The position numbers and the translations under genes are program-made. Under the pieces are notes generated by a model, which did no database searches, was not told the DNA's origin, and worked only from the letters and a program-made list of their open reading frames with translations. From positions 1 to 34,232 of the forward strand of contig CAJTRE010000028.1 of NCBI GenBank assembly GCA_910578495.1: a DNA stretch of 34,232 nt. The letters run 5' to 3'. This document shows, one piece after another, positions 27,953 through 34,232 of the stretch; position 1 is the stretch's first letter, and the number at the start of each line of letters is the position of its first letter. Source of the stretch: an uncultured Dorea sp. (GTDB lineage: Bacteria; Bacillota; Clostridia; Lachnospirales; Lachnospiraceae).

Positions 27953-30900
27953 ATGCAGGCTTTATATGCCCCGCTTACGGAATTGGCAGAGTTTGAACAA
28001 ATCTATAAGATAAGACGGAAAAGTCCCGGGATGATACGTATCTCGGGATGTGTTAATTCTCAAAAATCCCATATGATGTATGCGCTTGGCGATGGCTGTC
28101 CTTATAAAGTCATCGCCTGTTCCAGTGAGTCAAAGGCGAAGCAGATCTATGAGGAATACCGGATGCTTGACGCAGATACTTACTATTATCCGGCGAAGGA
28201 TCTGCTGTTTTATCAGGCGGATCTTAGAAGCCGGGAACTTGTAAAGCAGAGGATGGAAGTGCTTGAGGCGGTGACGGAGAAAGAGTCTGCCGTTGTGGTG
28301 ACAAGTTTTGATGCATTTATGGATCTGCTTCTTCCGAAAGAGAAGATTAAAGAGCAAGTCATTCATATCGGCGGTGAAGATACGGTGGATATGGGAGAAC
28401 TCCAGAAGAGATTTTCTGCTGTGGGTTATGAGAGAGTGGAACAGATTGAAGGCTCAGGACAGTTTGCGGTGCGCGGCGGAATTCTGGATGTATATCCCCT
28501 GACCAGCGATGCGCCGGTGCGTATTGAGCTGTGGGGAGATGAAGTAGATTCTATCCGGCTGTTTGATGTGGAAACCCAGCGTTCTATTCAGAATCTTCCG
28601 GAAATCTCTGTCTATCCGGCTTCGGAAGTACCGGGCAAGGGAGAAAAGGGCGTCTCTTTTTTGGATTATTTTGTGCCGGAACAGACACTTTTGTTTTTGG
28701 ATGAGCCAGTACGCTTGTTGGAAAAAGGACAGGGCGTAGAAGAAGAATTTATGGAGGCGCAGAAGCGGAGAGTAGAAGTCGGTTACGAAGTATCGGAAGA
28801 AGAGGGAATGCTTTTTTCTGCCGAACAGATTGTAAATCGTATGAACGAGTATTCCAGCGTTGGGTTTTTCGCTCTTGAGATGCGGGCGAAGGGGTTTGTC
28901 GTCCGAGAGTCAGTAAGTCTTCAGACAAAAAGTGTGAATCCATATAATGGCAGTTTTGAGATACTGACACAGGATTTGAAACGACTGAAACGAAACGGTT
29001 ACAGGGTAATCTTATTGTCCGGTTCCAGAACAAGGGCGAAGCGGCTGGCAGAAGATTTGAGAGACTATAATCTGAGCAGTTATTATAGCGGCGATTTGGA
29101 GCGGGAAGTAAAGCATGGCGAGATTATGACTGCCTACGGGCATATCACTTCCGGCTATGAATATCCGATGCTTAAATTTACGGTTATCTCGGAGACTGAC
29201 ATTTTCGGACGGACGAAGAAAAAGAAGAAACGTAAAGTTTACGAGGGGAGAAAGATTCAAAGTTTCTCTGAATTAAAGCCAGGGGATTATGTAGTTCATG
29301 AAAATCATGGTCTGGGAATCTATCAAGGCATTGAAAAGATAGAAGTGGATAAGATTGCCAAAGATTATATGAAGATTTCGTATGCGAAAGGCGGAAATCT
29401 CTATATTCCGGCAACGCAGTTGGATTTAATCCAGAAATACGCAAGTTCTGATGCAAAACAGCCAAAGTTGAATCGTCTGGGAACCCAGGAGTGGACAAAG
29501 ACAAAGACGAGAGTCCGCGGAGCCGTCAAGGAGATTGCCAAAGATCTGGTGGAACTGTATGCCGCCAGACAGAATCAGGAAGGCTACGAATACGGCGAAG
29601 ATACTGTTTGGCAGAAAGAGTTTGAAGAAATGTTTCCGTTTGAGGAGACAGAAGATCAGCTTCTTGCCATTGAGGCGGTCAAGCGGGATATGCAGAGTAA
29701 GAAAATCATGGACCGTCTCATCTGCGGAGACGTGGGATATGGGAAAACAGAAATTGCAATCCGCGCCGCATTCAAGGCGGTGCAGGAAGATAAGCAGGTA
29801 GTGTATCTGGTTCCGACGACGATTTTGGCGCAGCAGCACTACAATACATTTTTACAGAGAATGAAAGATTTCCCGGTAAGAGTGGATCTGATGTGCCGGT
29901 TCCGTACGTCCGCCCAGCAGAAAAAGACTGTGGAGGATGTTAAGAGAGGGCTGGTCGATATTGTCGTAGGTACTCACCGGGTGTTGAGTAACGATCTGAA
30001 GTTTAAGAATCTGGGACTTCTTATTATTGATGAGGAGCAGAGGTTCGGGGTACAGCATAAAGAAAAGATTAAGAAGTTAAAGGAAAATGTGGATGTACTG
30101 ACGCTGACGGCAACGCCGATTCCGCGTACCCTCCATATGAGCCTTATCGGAATCCGGGATATGAGTGTTCTTGAAGAGGCTCCGGAGGAACGTCTGCCCA
30201 TTCAGACTTATGTAATGGAGTACAACGAAGAGATGGTGCGGGAGGCAATCGAGAGGGAATGTGCCCGTCAGGGACAGGTGTACTATGTCTATAACCGGGT
30301 AGAGGACATTGCGGAAGTGACTGCCCGGGTTCAGAAGCTTGTGCCGGAAGTCAATGTGGCGTTTGCTCATGGACAAATGAAAGAATCAGAGCTTGAGAAG
30401 ATTATGTATGATTTCATCAACGGCGAGATTGACGTGCTGGTTTCGACAACGATTATAGAGACGGGGCTGGACATTTCCAATGTAAATACAATGATTATCC
30501 ATGACGCTGACCGTCTGGGGCTTTCCCAGTTATACCAGCTTAGAGGACGCGTAGGGCGTTCTAACCGTATGGCATATGCCTTTCTTTTGTACCGCAGGGA
30601 TAAGATGTTAAAAGAGATTGCAGAGAAACGTCTGGCGGCAATACGGGAGTTCACAGACCTTGGTTCCGGCTTTAAGATCGCCATGAGGGATCTTGAGATT
30701 CGAGGGGCCGGAAATCTTCTGGGGGCCGAGCAGCATGGACATATGGAAGCGGTTGGATATGATTTGTACTGTAAGATGTTAAATGAAGCGGTGAAGCATT
30801 TGAAAGGGGAGATGTCGGAAGATACTTACACGACAACCATTGACCTGAATCTGGATGCTTATATACCGGATACGTATATTCCGAACGAATATCAGAAGCT

Positions 30901-31291
30901 GGACATTTATAAGCGGATTGCGGCGATTGAGACAGAGGAAGAGAAGGAAGATATGGTAGAAGAACTGATCGATCGTTTTGGAGATATTCCAAAGAAGGTG
31001 GAGACGCTTCTTGAGGTGGCAAGTGCCAAAGCGTTCGCCCATCAGTTATATGTGACATCCATCGAGCAGAAAGGGGAAACCTATACATTTACTATGTATG
31101 AGAAAGCCAAGGTGAAACCAGAAAGAATTTCGCCGCTTCTTCTTGAATTCCGGGAGGAGCTTTCTTTCCGGGCAGATGTATCGGCATTCGTGTATCAGAA
31201 GAAAATACGGAACAAAAAAGAGAAACAGCCGAATGCGCTGGAAGTTGTGAAAAATGTGTTAATTGGAATAAAGGGATTGATTGATTCTTAA
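27953..31291 (+). CDS. mfd: Transcription-repair coupling factor Mfd
   Basis: Mfd is a DNA translocase that removes RNA polymerase stalled at lesions and recruits UvrA. The 1112-residue protein begins with a UvrB-homology region (GQFAVRGGILDVYPL near 170-185). The RNA-polymerase-interacting domain (GDYVVHENHGLGIYQGI) lies around 445-460. The helicase motor has Walker A GDVGYGKT (592-599) and the DEEQ box at 693-696. TLTATPIPRTLHMSLIGIRD follows, then TTIIETGLDISNVNT and QLYQLRGRVGRSNR. The C-terminal TRCF domain includes GAGNLLGAEQHGHMEAVGYD. Length and motif order are normal. AAGGAGAT lies upstream, and the gene starts 3 bases after pth. Confidence 0.98.
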   Translation: MQALYAPLTELAEFEQIYKIRRKSPGMIRISGCVNSQKSHMMYALGDGCPYKVIACSSESKAKQIYEEYRMLDADTYYYPAKDLLFYQADLRSRELVKQRMEVLEAVTEKESAVVVTSFDAFMDLLLPKEKIKEQVIHIGGEDTVDMGELQKRFSAVGYERVEQIEGSGQFAVRGGILDVYPLTSDAPVRIELWGDEVDSIRLFDVETQRSIQNLPEISVYPASEVPGKGEKGVSFLDYFVPEQTLLFLDEPVRLLEKGQGVEEEFMEAQKRRVEVGYEVSEEEGMLFSAEQIVNRMNEYSSVGFFALEMRAKGFVVRESVSLQTKSVNPYNGSFEILTQDLKRLKRNGYRVILLSGSRTRAKRLAEDLRDYNLSSYYSGDLEREVKHGEIMTAYGHITSGYEYPMLKFTVISETDIFGRTKKKKKRKVYEGRKIQSFSELKPGDYVVHENHGLGIYQGIEKIEVDKIAKDYMKISYAKGGNLYIPATQLDLIQKYASSDAKQPKLNRLGTQEWTKTKTRVRGAVKEIAKDLVELYAARQNQEGYEYGEDTVWQKEFEEMFPFEETEDQLLAIEAVKRDMQSKKIMDRLICGDVGYGKTEIAIRAAFKAVQEDKQVVYLVPTTILAQQHYNTFLQRMKDFPVRVDLMCRFRTSAQQKKTVEDVKRGLVDIVVGTHRVLSNDLKFKNLGLLIIDEEQRFGVQHKEKIKKLKENVDVLTLTATPIPRTLHMSLIGIRDMSVLEEAPEERLPIQTYVMEYNEEMVREAIERECARQGQVYYVYNRVEDIAEVTARVQKLVPEVNVAFAHGQMKESELEKIMYDFINGEIDVLVSTTIIETGLDISNVNTMIIHDADRLGLSQLYQLRGRVGRSNRMAYAFLLYRRDKMLKEIAEKRLAAIREFTDLGSGFKIAMRDLEIRGAGNLLGAEQHGHMEAVGYDLYCKMLNEAVKHLKGEMSEDTYTTTIDLNLDAYIPDTYIPNEYQKLDIYKRIAAIETEEEKEDMVEELIDRFGDIPKKVETLLEVASAKAFAHQLYVTSIEQKGETYTFTMYEKAKVKPERISPLLLEFREELSFRADVSAFVYQKKIRNKKEKQPNALEVVKNVLIGIKGLIDS

Positions 31292-31341
31292 AAACAGGAT
31301 ATACTGTAGAGGTTGTTAGGCACGAAGGAGGATGAGATGGA

Positions 31342-32409
31342 ATGAAAAAGCGTGTACTGATGTGTGTGATTGGTTTATTTGCCGCACTTTCTTTGACAGG
31401 ATGCAATGAGCTGAAAGACAGCGATGTTGTAGTGACGGTCGGAGAGACAGAAATTACGGCAGATCTGGCAAATTTTTATGCGAGATATATGCAGGCGCAA
31501 TATGAAACGTTTTATGGCGCTTATCTTGGAGAAGATATGTGGGATTCCGAGGCGGAAAAAGGAAAGACTTATGAGGAGTTTGTAAAGGACTCTGCCTTGA
31601 AGGATTTGGAAGACATGGTTCTTTTAGAAAAGCACATGAAGGATTACGAGATAGAACTTACAGAGAAAGAGCAGGAAGTGATCAAAGAATCTGCAAAAAC
31701 ATTTGGCGAAGACAATTCTTTGGAACAGAAGAATAAAGTGTCTGGTTCTGAAAAAGTGGTGGAAAGAGTGATGACACTTATGGCTATTCGGGATAAAATG
31801 CATGACGCCATCGCAGAGAAGGCGGATAAGAAAGTGTCTGAAGAAGAGATGAATCAGAAAAAGATGCAGTATGTATTATTCTCGTATACAAAAAAAGACA
31901 AGGAAGAGAATGAGACTGACCTTTCTGAGGAAGAGAAGAAAGATGTCAAGAAGAGCGCAGAGGACTTTGCAAAGAGCGCAAAGACAGAAAGTGATTTCGG
32001 GAAACTTGCAAAGCAGAATTCTGTAGAAGTGCAGACGGCGACTTTTGATGCAGAAACGACAATTCCGGATGAGTCTTTAGTTGCGGCGGCAGATAAGCTG
32101 AAGAAAAACGGTGTGACGGGTGTTGTCGAGACAGAAGACGGCTGCTATGTAGCCAAGGTTGTAAGCCTCAAAGATAAAAAGGCGTCCGAAGCTAAGAAAA
32201 AAGAAATCATTAGCGAAAGAAAAGAAAAGCTTTATGAAGACACTTGCAAAGGCTGGCGAAAAGAAGCTGGAGTAAAGGTAAATAAAAGTGTGTGGAAGAA
32301 AGTAGATTTCAATGACTTGGGCGTTACCATGAAGCAGGAGCAAGAAGTTCCATATGCAGATGATATAAAAACAGACGATCAGGCTGAGGCGGAAGAGAAC
32401 GCTCAGTAA
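31342..32409 (+). CDS. PrsA-like lipoprotein foldase (peptidyl-prolyl isomerase family)
   Basis: PrsA-type lipoproteins assist folding of exported proteins outside the membrane. The 355-residue protein has a lipoprotein signal peptide: MKKRVLMCVIGLFAALSLTG followed by Cys21 (lipobox L-T-G-C). Next come a SurA/PrsA-like N-terminal helical part (VVVTVGETEITADLANFYAR), a helical EEFVKDSALKDLEDMVLL and a parvulin-like region around residues 175-290 (KMQYVLFSYTKKDKEE, FGKLAKQNSVE, VVETEDGCYVAKVVSLKDKK). The parvulin core is degenerate, so isomerase activity is uncertain. A Lys/Glu-rich tail follows. It sits 50 bases after mfd with GGAGGATGAG upstream. It could also be called a SurA_N-domain lipoprotein. 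Confidence 0.82.
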   Translation: MKKRVLMCVIGLFAALSLTGCNELKDSDVVVTVGETEITADLANFYARYMQAQYETFYGAYLGEDMWDSEAEKGKTYEEFVKDSALKDLEDMVLLEKHMKDYEIELTEKEQEVIKESAKTFGEDNSLEQKNKVSGSEKVVERVMTLMAIRDKMHDAIAEKADKKVSEEEMNQKKMQYVLFSYTKKDKEENETDLSEEEKKDVKKSAEDFAKSAKTESDFGKLAKQNSVEVQTATFDAETTIPDESLVAAADKLKKNGVTGVVETEDGCYVAKVVSLKDKKASEAKKKEIISERKEKLYEDTCKGWRKEAGVKVNKSVWKKVDFNDLGVTMKQEQEVPYADDIKTDDQAEAEENAQ

Positions 32410-32412
32410 GAC

Positions 32413-32446
32413 AAAGGACTCTCAGTGGATGGGAGTCCTTTCTTTT
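32413..32446 (+). terminator. Terminator between the PrsA-like gene and yqeY
   Basis: AAAGGACTC (32413-32421) pairs with GAGTCCTTT (32433-32441) around 11 bases, followed by CTTTT. It separates convergent genes. Confidence 0.85.
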
Positions 32447-32463
32447 AAAAGAAAATAGTATGA

Positions 32464-32910
32464 TTACTGCATGAAAGACATCAAAATGTCGTTGACAAGT
32501 TTACCGTCGGCTTTTCCCTTTACTTTCGGCATAAGCACTTTCATGATCTTGCCCTTATCCTTGGCAGTCGGAGTTTCTATGCCTGCTTCGGCTAAGGTGT
32601 CAGTGATTACTTCCTTGATTGCGGCCTCGTCCATCATTTTTGGAGCGTACTGCTCCAGTACGGCGAGACGTTTTTGGCATTCTTCAAGGATTTCCGTTCT
32701 GTCAGCAGGCGTCATTTCTAACGTTTCCTTTGTCTGCTTGATTTCTTTTAAGATTACCTGGATTTCTTCCTCTTCTGTTAAGTCGGAGCGTTTGTCGATT
32801 GCTTTATTTTTAAGAGCAGCCAACAGCATGGATAGTGTTTCTTTTGTGTCCTTTTCTCCGGCTTTCATGGCTTTTACCATGTCAGCTCTTACATCTTCAA
32901 TTTTGCTCAT
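32464..32910 (-). CDS. GatB/YqeY domain protein
   Basis: The 148-residue protein is a complete stand-alone YqeY: MSKIEDVRADMVKAMKAGEK, TLSMLLAALKNKAIDKRS, EILEECQKRLAVLEQYAPKM and the C-terminal DKGKIMKVLMPKVKGKADGK. The fold matches the tail domain of GatB and may bind tRNA. The function is unproven. In many bacteria yqeY lies beside rpsU; here rpsU is not adjacent. The ATG has AGGAGGAATG upstream, and a sigma-A promoter lies 33-61 bases before it. It converges with the PrsA-like gene and diverges from spoVT. Confidence 0.94.
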   Translation of the reverse strand: MSKIEDVRADMVKAMKAGEKDTKETLSMLLAALKNKAIDKRSDLTEEEEIQVILKEIKQTKETLEMTPADRTEILEECQKRLAVLEQYAPKMMDEAAIKEVITDTLAEAGIETPTAKDKGKIMKVLMPKVKGKADGKLVNDILMSFMQ

Positions 32911-32942
32911 GATTCATTCCTCCTAGTTTTTCATCTGTTTGA

Positions 32943-32971
32943 ATTTTAACAGATAAGAGATAGATTTTCAA
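32943..32971 (-). promoter_or_regulatory. Sigma-A-type promoter of yqeY
   Basis: On the minus strand, TTGAAA (32971-32966), a 17-base spacer and TAAAAT (32948-32943), each one base from consensus. Confidence 0.7.
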
Positions 32972-33008
32972 GGAGGTTAAATGTAACAGTCGAAACTCGA
33001 GTTGTTAT

Positions 33009-33022
33009 GGCTGAATAGTTAC
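33009..33022 (+). repeat. Short dispersed motif GGCTGAATAGTTAC
   Basis: GGCTGAATAGTTAC occurs here. CCTGAATAGTTAC is found at 27283-27295 between divergent promoters, and GTAACAGTTCAGCC (same motif, minus strand, two changes) at 34200-34213. All three lie between genes, near transcription starts or ends. Confidence 0.5.
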
Positions 33023-33058
33023 TTTTTTTACAAAAAATAAAAGATATGGAAAATTTAC

Positions 33059-33087
33059 TCATAATTTCTACAAAAAGTGTGATACTA
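33059..33087 (+). promoter_or_regulatory. Possible sigma-G promoter of spoVT
   Basis: TCATA (33059-33063), a 17-base spacer and GATACTA (33081-33087) approach the sigma-G pattern (G)(C/T)ATA ... CATACTA, with one miss in each element. spoVT is sigma-G dependent in Bacillus, which fits. Confidence 0.4.
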
Positions 33088-33118
33088 CAAAGTGTAAAAA
33101 CAACAATCCATCCCAGAT

Positions 33119-33184
33119 AAGGATTTCGGTGGAGCAGTCGTCGAACCCATCAAAAATCCGTATAAATACTGGGTTTTAATACTT
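33119..33184 (+). other. Structured spoVT leader with two competing hairpins
   Basis: GGATTT (33121-33126) with AAATCC (33154-33159), plus the inner GGTGG with CCATC, form one stem. AACCCA (about 33144-33149) can instead pair with TGGGTT (about 33170-33175), followed by a T-rich stretch. Both use the same CCCAT, so they exclude each other. Taken with the yqeY promoter, the dispersed motif and the possible sigma-G promoter, this accounts for most of the 302-base gap 32911-33212. Confidence 0.35.
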
Positions 33185-33212
33185 TTTAGAGTAGAGAGAA
33201 GGAGTAAAATAT

Positions 33213-33761
33213 ATGAAAGCAACAGGAATTGTAAGACGGATTGATGATTTGGGGAGGGTAGTGATCCCGAAGGAAATACGAAGAACACTGAGGATTAGAG
33301 AGGGCGATCCTCTGGAAATATTTACAGACAGAGAGGGTGAAATTATTTTAAAAAAATATTCACCTATTGGCGAGCTGTCCGCTTTCGCCAGACAGTATAC
33401 GGAGAGTCTCTCTCAGACTATCGGGTGTCTTGCGGCAGTGTGCGATATGGATCAGATTATTGCGGCGGCAGGTTCCGGGAAAAAGGAGCTCGCCGATCAG
33501 TACATCAGTAAATCTCTGGAAAAGCTGTTAGGTGAAAGAAGTTCTGTGCTGGCCGCGGCGGAGGATAAGAAATATGTGAAAATCATAAATAATCAGGAGG
33601 AGGAATATGCCTGTCAGGCTATCGTGCCGATTCTTTGTGAGGGGGATGTGATCGGAGGAGTCATACTTCTTTCCAGAGATGTGAAAAAGAAACTTTCTGA
33701 GACAGAGCAAAAGCTTGCTTTTTGCGCGGCGGATTTTCTGGGGAGACAAATGGAACAATAG
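33213..33761 (+). CDS. spoVT: Stage V sporulation protein T (SpoVT)
   Basis: SpoVT is a forespore transcription regulator that tunes the sigma-G regulon. The 182-residue length matches. The N-terminal AbrB-like swapped-hairpin domain is highly conserved (MKATGIVRRIDDLGRVVIPK, then EIRRTLRIREGDPLEIFTD, residues 1-50). The remaining 130 residues form a GAF domain (IGCLAAVCDMDQIIAAAGSG, CQAIVPILCEGDVIGGVILL). AbrB itself is shorter and lacks the GAF part, so SpoVT is preferred. GAAGGAG lies 9 bases before the ATG. A possible sigma-G promoter and a structured leader lie upstream. Confidence 0.96.
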   Translation: MKATGIVRRIDDLGRVVIPKEIRRTLRIREGDPLEIFTDREGEIILKKYSPIGELSAFARQYTESLSQTIGCLAAVCDMDQIIAAAGSGKKELADQYISKSLEKLLGERSSVLAAAEDKKYVKIINNQEEEYACQAIVPILCEGDVIGGVILLSRDVKKKLSETEQKLAFCAADFLGRQMEQ

Positions 33762-33817
33762 TGGCATAAAATCTGTTTTCTGCTCATAACTTGTGATAGA
33801 CAAGGAGGGAGTTTGAG

Positions 33818-34192
33818 ATGGAAAGACAGGTAAGAAGAGAATCAAAGGTCATGTGGGTATTAAAATCCCTGTTGCTTTCTTATATTGTGACGGGAATTTT
33901 GCTGGTGCTTCTGACTGTGCTGCTCTATAAGTTTGAATTGGATGAAAAACTTGTGTCGGCGGCGATTGTAGGAGTATATCTTTTGGCGACGATGGCGGGA
34001 GGTCTTGTGATTGGAAAGCTTGTGAGAGTCCGGCGGTTTATCTGGGGGCTTGGGCTTGGAATCGCTTATTTTGCGCTGCTTATGTTGATTACTCTGGGAG
34101 TATATCACACACTGAACGGAACCGGAGTTAATATGGTTACTGCGTTTATCCTCTGCGTCGGCGGAGGTATGGCGGGCGGAATGTTGTCTTAG
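33818..34192 (+). CDS. TIGR04086-type small membrane protein
   Basis: The 124-residue protein has about four membrane segments: LLLSYIVTGILLVLLTVLLY, then AAIVGVYLLATMAGGLVIG, GLGLGIAYFALLMLITLG and VNMVTAFILCVGGGMAGGML. The ending GGGMAGGMLS and overall layout match the TIGR04086 (YrzE-like) family found in Clostridia and Bacilli. Its function is unknown. GGAGGG precedes the ATG by 8-9 bases. It follows spoVT by 56 bases without a terminator between, so cotranscription is possible. The stop is 40 bases before the window end. Confidence 0.82.
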   Translation: MERQVRRESKVMWVLKSLLLSYIVTGILLVLLTVLLYKFELDEKLVSAAIVGVYLLATMAGGLVIGKLVRVRRFIWGLGLGIAYFALLMLITLGVYHTLNGTGVNMVTAFILCVGGGMAGGMLS

Positions 34193-34199
34193 TAATTGT

Positions 34200-34213
34200 G
34201 TAACAGTTCAGCC
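34200..34213 (-). repeat. Third copy of the dispersed GGCTGAA..GTTAC motif
   Basis: Read on the minus strand this is GGCTGAACTGTTAC, differing at two positions from the copy at 33009-33022. It lies just after the membrane-protein stop. Confidence 0.45.
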
Positions 34214-34232
34214 ATAGTCGGTAAAATAAACG

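Noticed and set aside
30672..31088. Minus-strand reading frames inside mfd
   Set aside because: They lie wholly antisense to conserved Mfd motifs and have no ribosome sites.

Overview
The window is a piece of chromosome from a low-GC, spore-forming, anaerobic Firmicute, most likely a gut Lachnospiraceae (Clostridia). The evidence is a division and cell-wall (dcw) cluster next to spoIIGA-sigE-sigG, further sporulation genes (cotJ operon, spoVT), a pyruvate formate-lyase, strong AGGAGG-type ribosome binding sites, and frequent GTG or TTG starts. No rRNA, tRNA or CRISPR array is visible. The assignment rests on gene content and protein motifs read by eye, not on a database search.

Layout. (1) 1-3766 is the right end of an integrated element that runs off the left edge. 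It carries a sigma-70-family factor, a DUF2461 protein, a 57-residue protein and a large serine recombinase. (2) 3760-4562, minus strand, is the spore-coat operon cotJA-cotJB-cotJC. The element interrupts cotJC after about 63 residues, and a hairpin terminator sits exactly on the boundary. (3) 4645-7133 is a sigma-A-type promoter, a ZTP (pfl-type) riboswitch with a terminator, and pyruvate formate-lyase. (4) 7164-7327 is a terminator followed by a dense set of nested palindromes. (5) 7386-9802 holds a SEDS (FtsW/RodA/SpoVE) protein, a DegV protein and a small membrane protein. (6) 9987-20030 is the dcw cluster: mraZ (with its operator repeats), rsmH, ftsL, two class B penicillin-binding proteins, mraY, murD, ftsW/spoVE and divIB/ftsQ. 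ftsZ follows with its own promoter. murE, murG, murB and ftsA are not in the cluster. (7) 21487-25714 is spoIIGA, sigE, a beta-CASP metallo-hydrolase and sigG. (8) 25820-34192 is a HAD phosphatase, a small acidic protein, an FMN_bind-like membrane protein (minus), pth, mfd, a PrsA-like lipoprotein, a YqeY protein (minus), spoVT and a TIGR04086-type membrane protein.

How it works together. Much of the window serves peptidoglycan synthesis, division and endospore formation. FtsL, DivIB, the two PBPs, MraY, MurD, the SEDS proteins and FtsZ build the septum. SpoIIGA activates pro-sigma-E in the mother cell, sigma-G acts in the forespore, SpoVT adjusts the sigma-G programme, and CotJ proteins belong to the coat.

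Most notable reading. The element splits cotJC. Its recombinase operon is preceded by a sigma-E-like promoter (CATACATT -10), and the host cotJ operon by a sigma-K-like promoter. This is the arrangement expected of a developmentally excised intervening element, analogous to skin in sigK and SPbeta in spsM. The split gene, the recombinase and the motif matches are seen in the sequence. Excision during sporulation is inference, because the other half of cotJC and the left end of the element lie outside the window.
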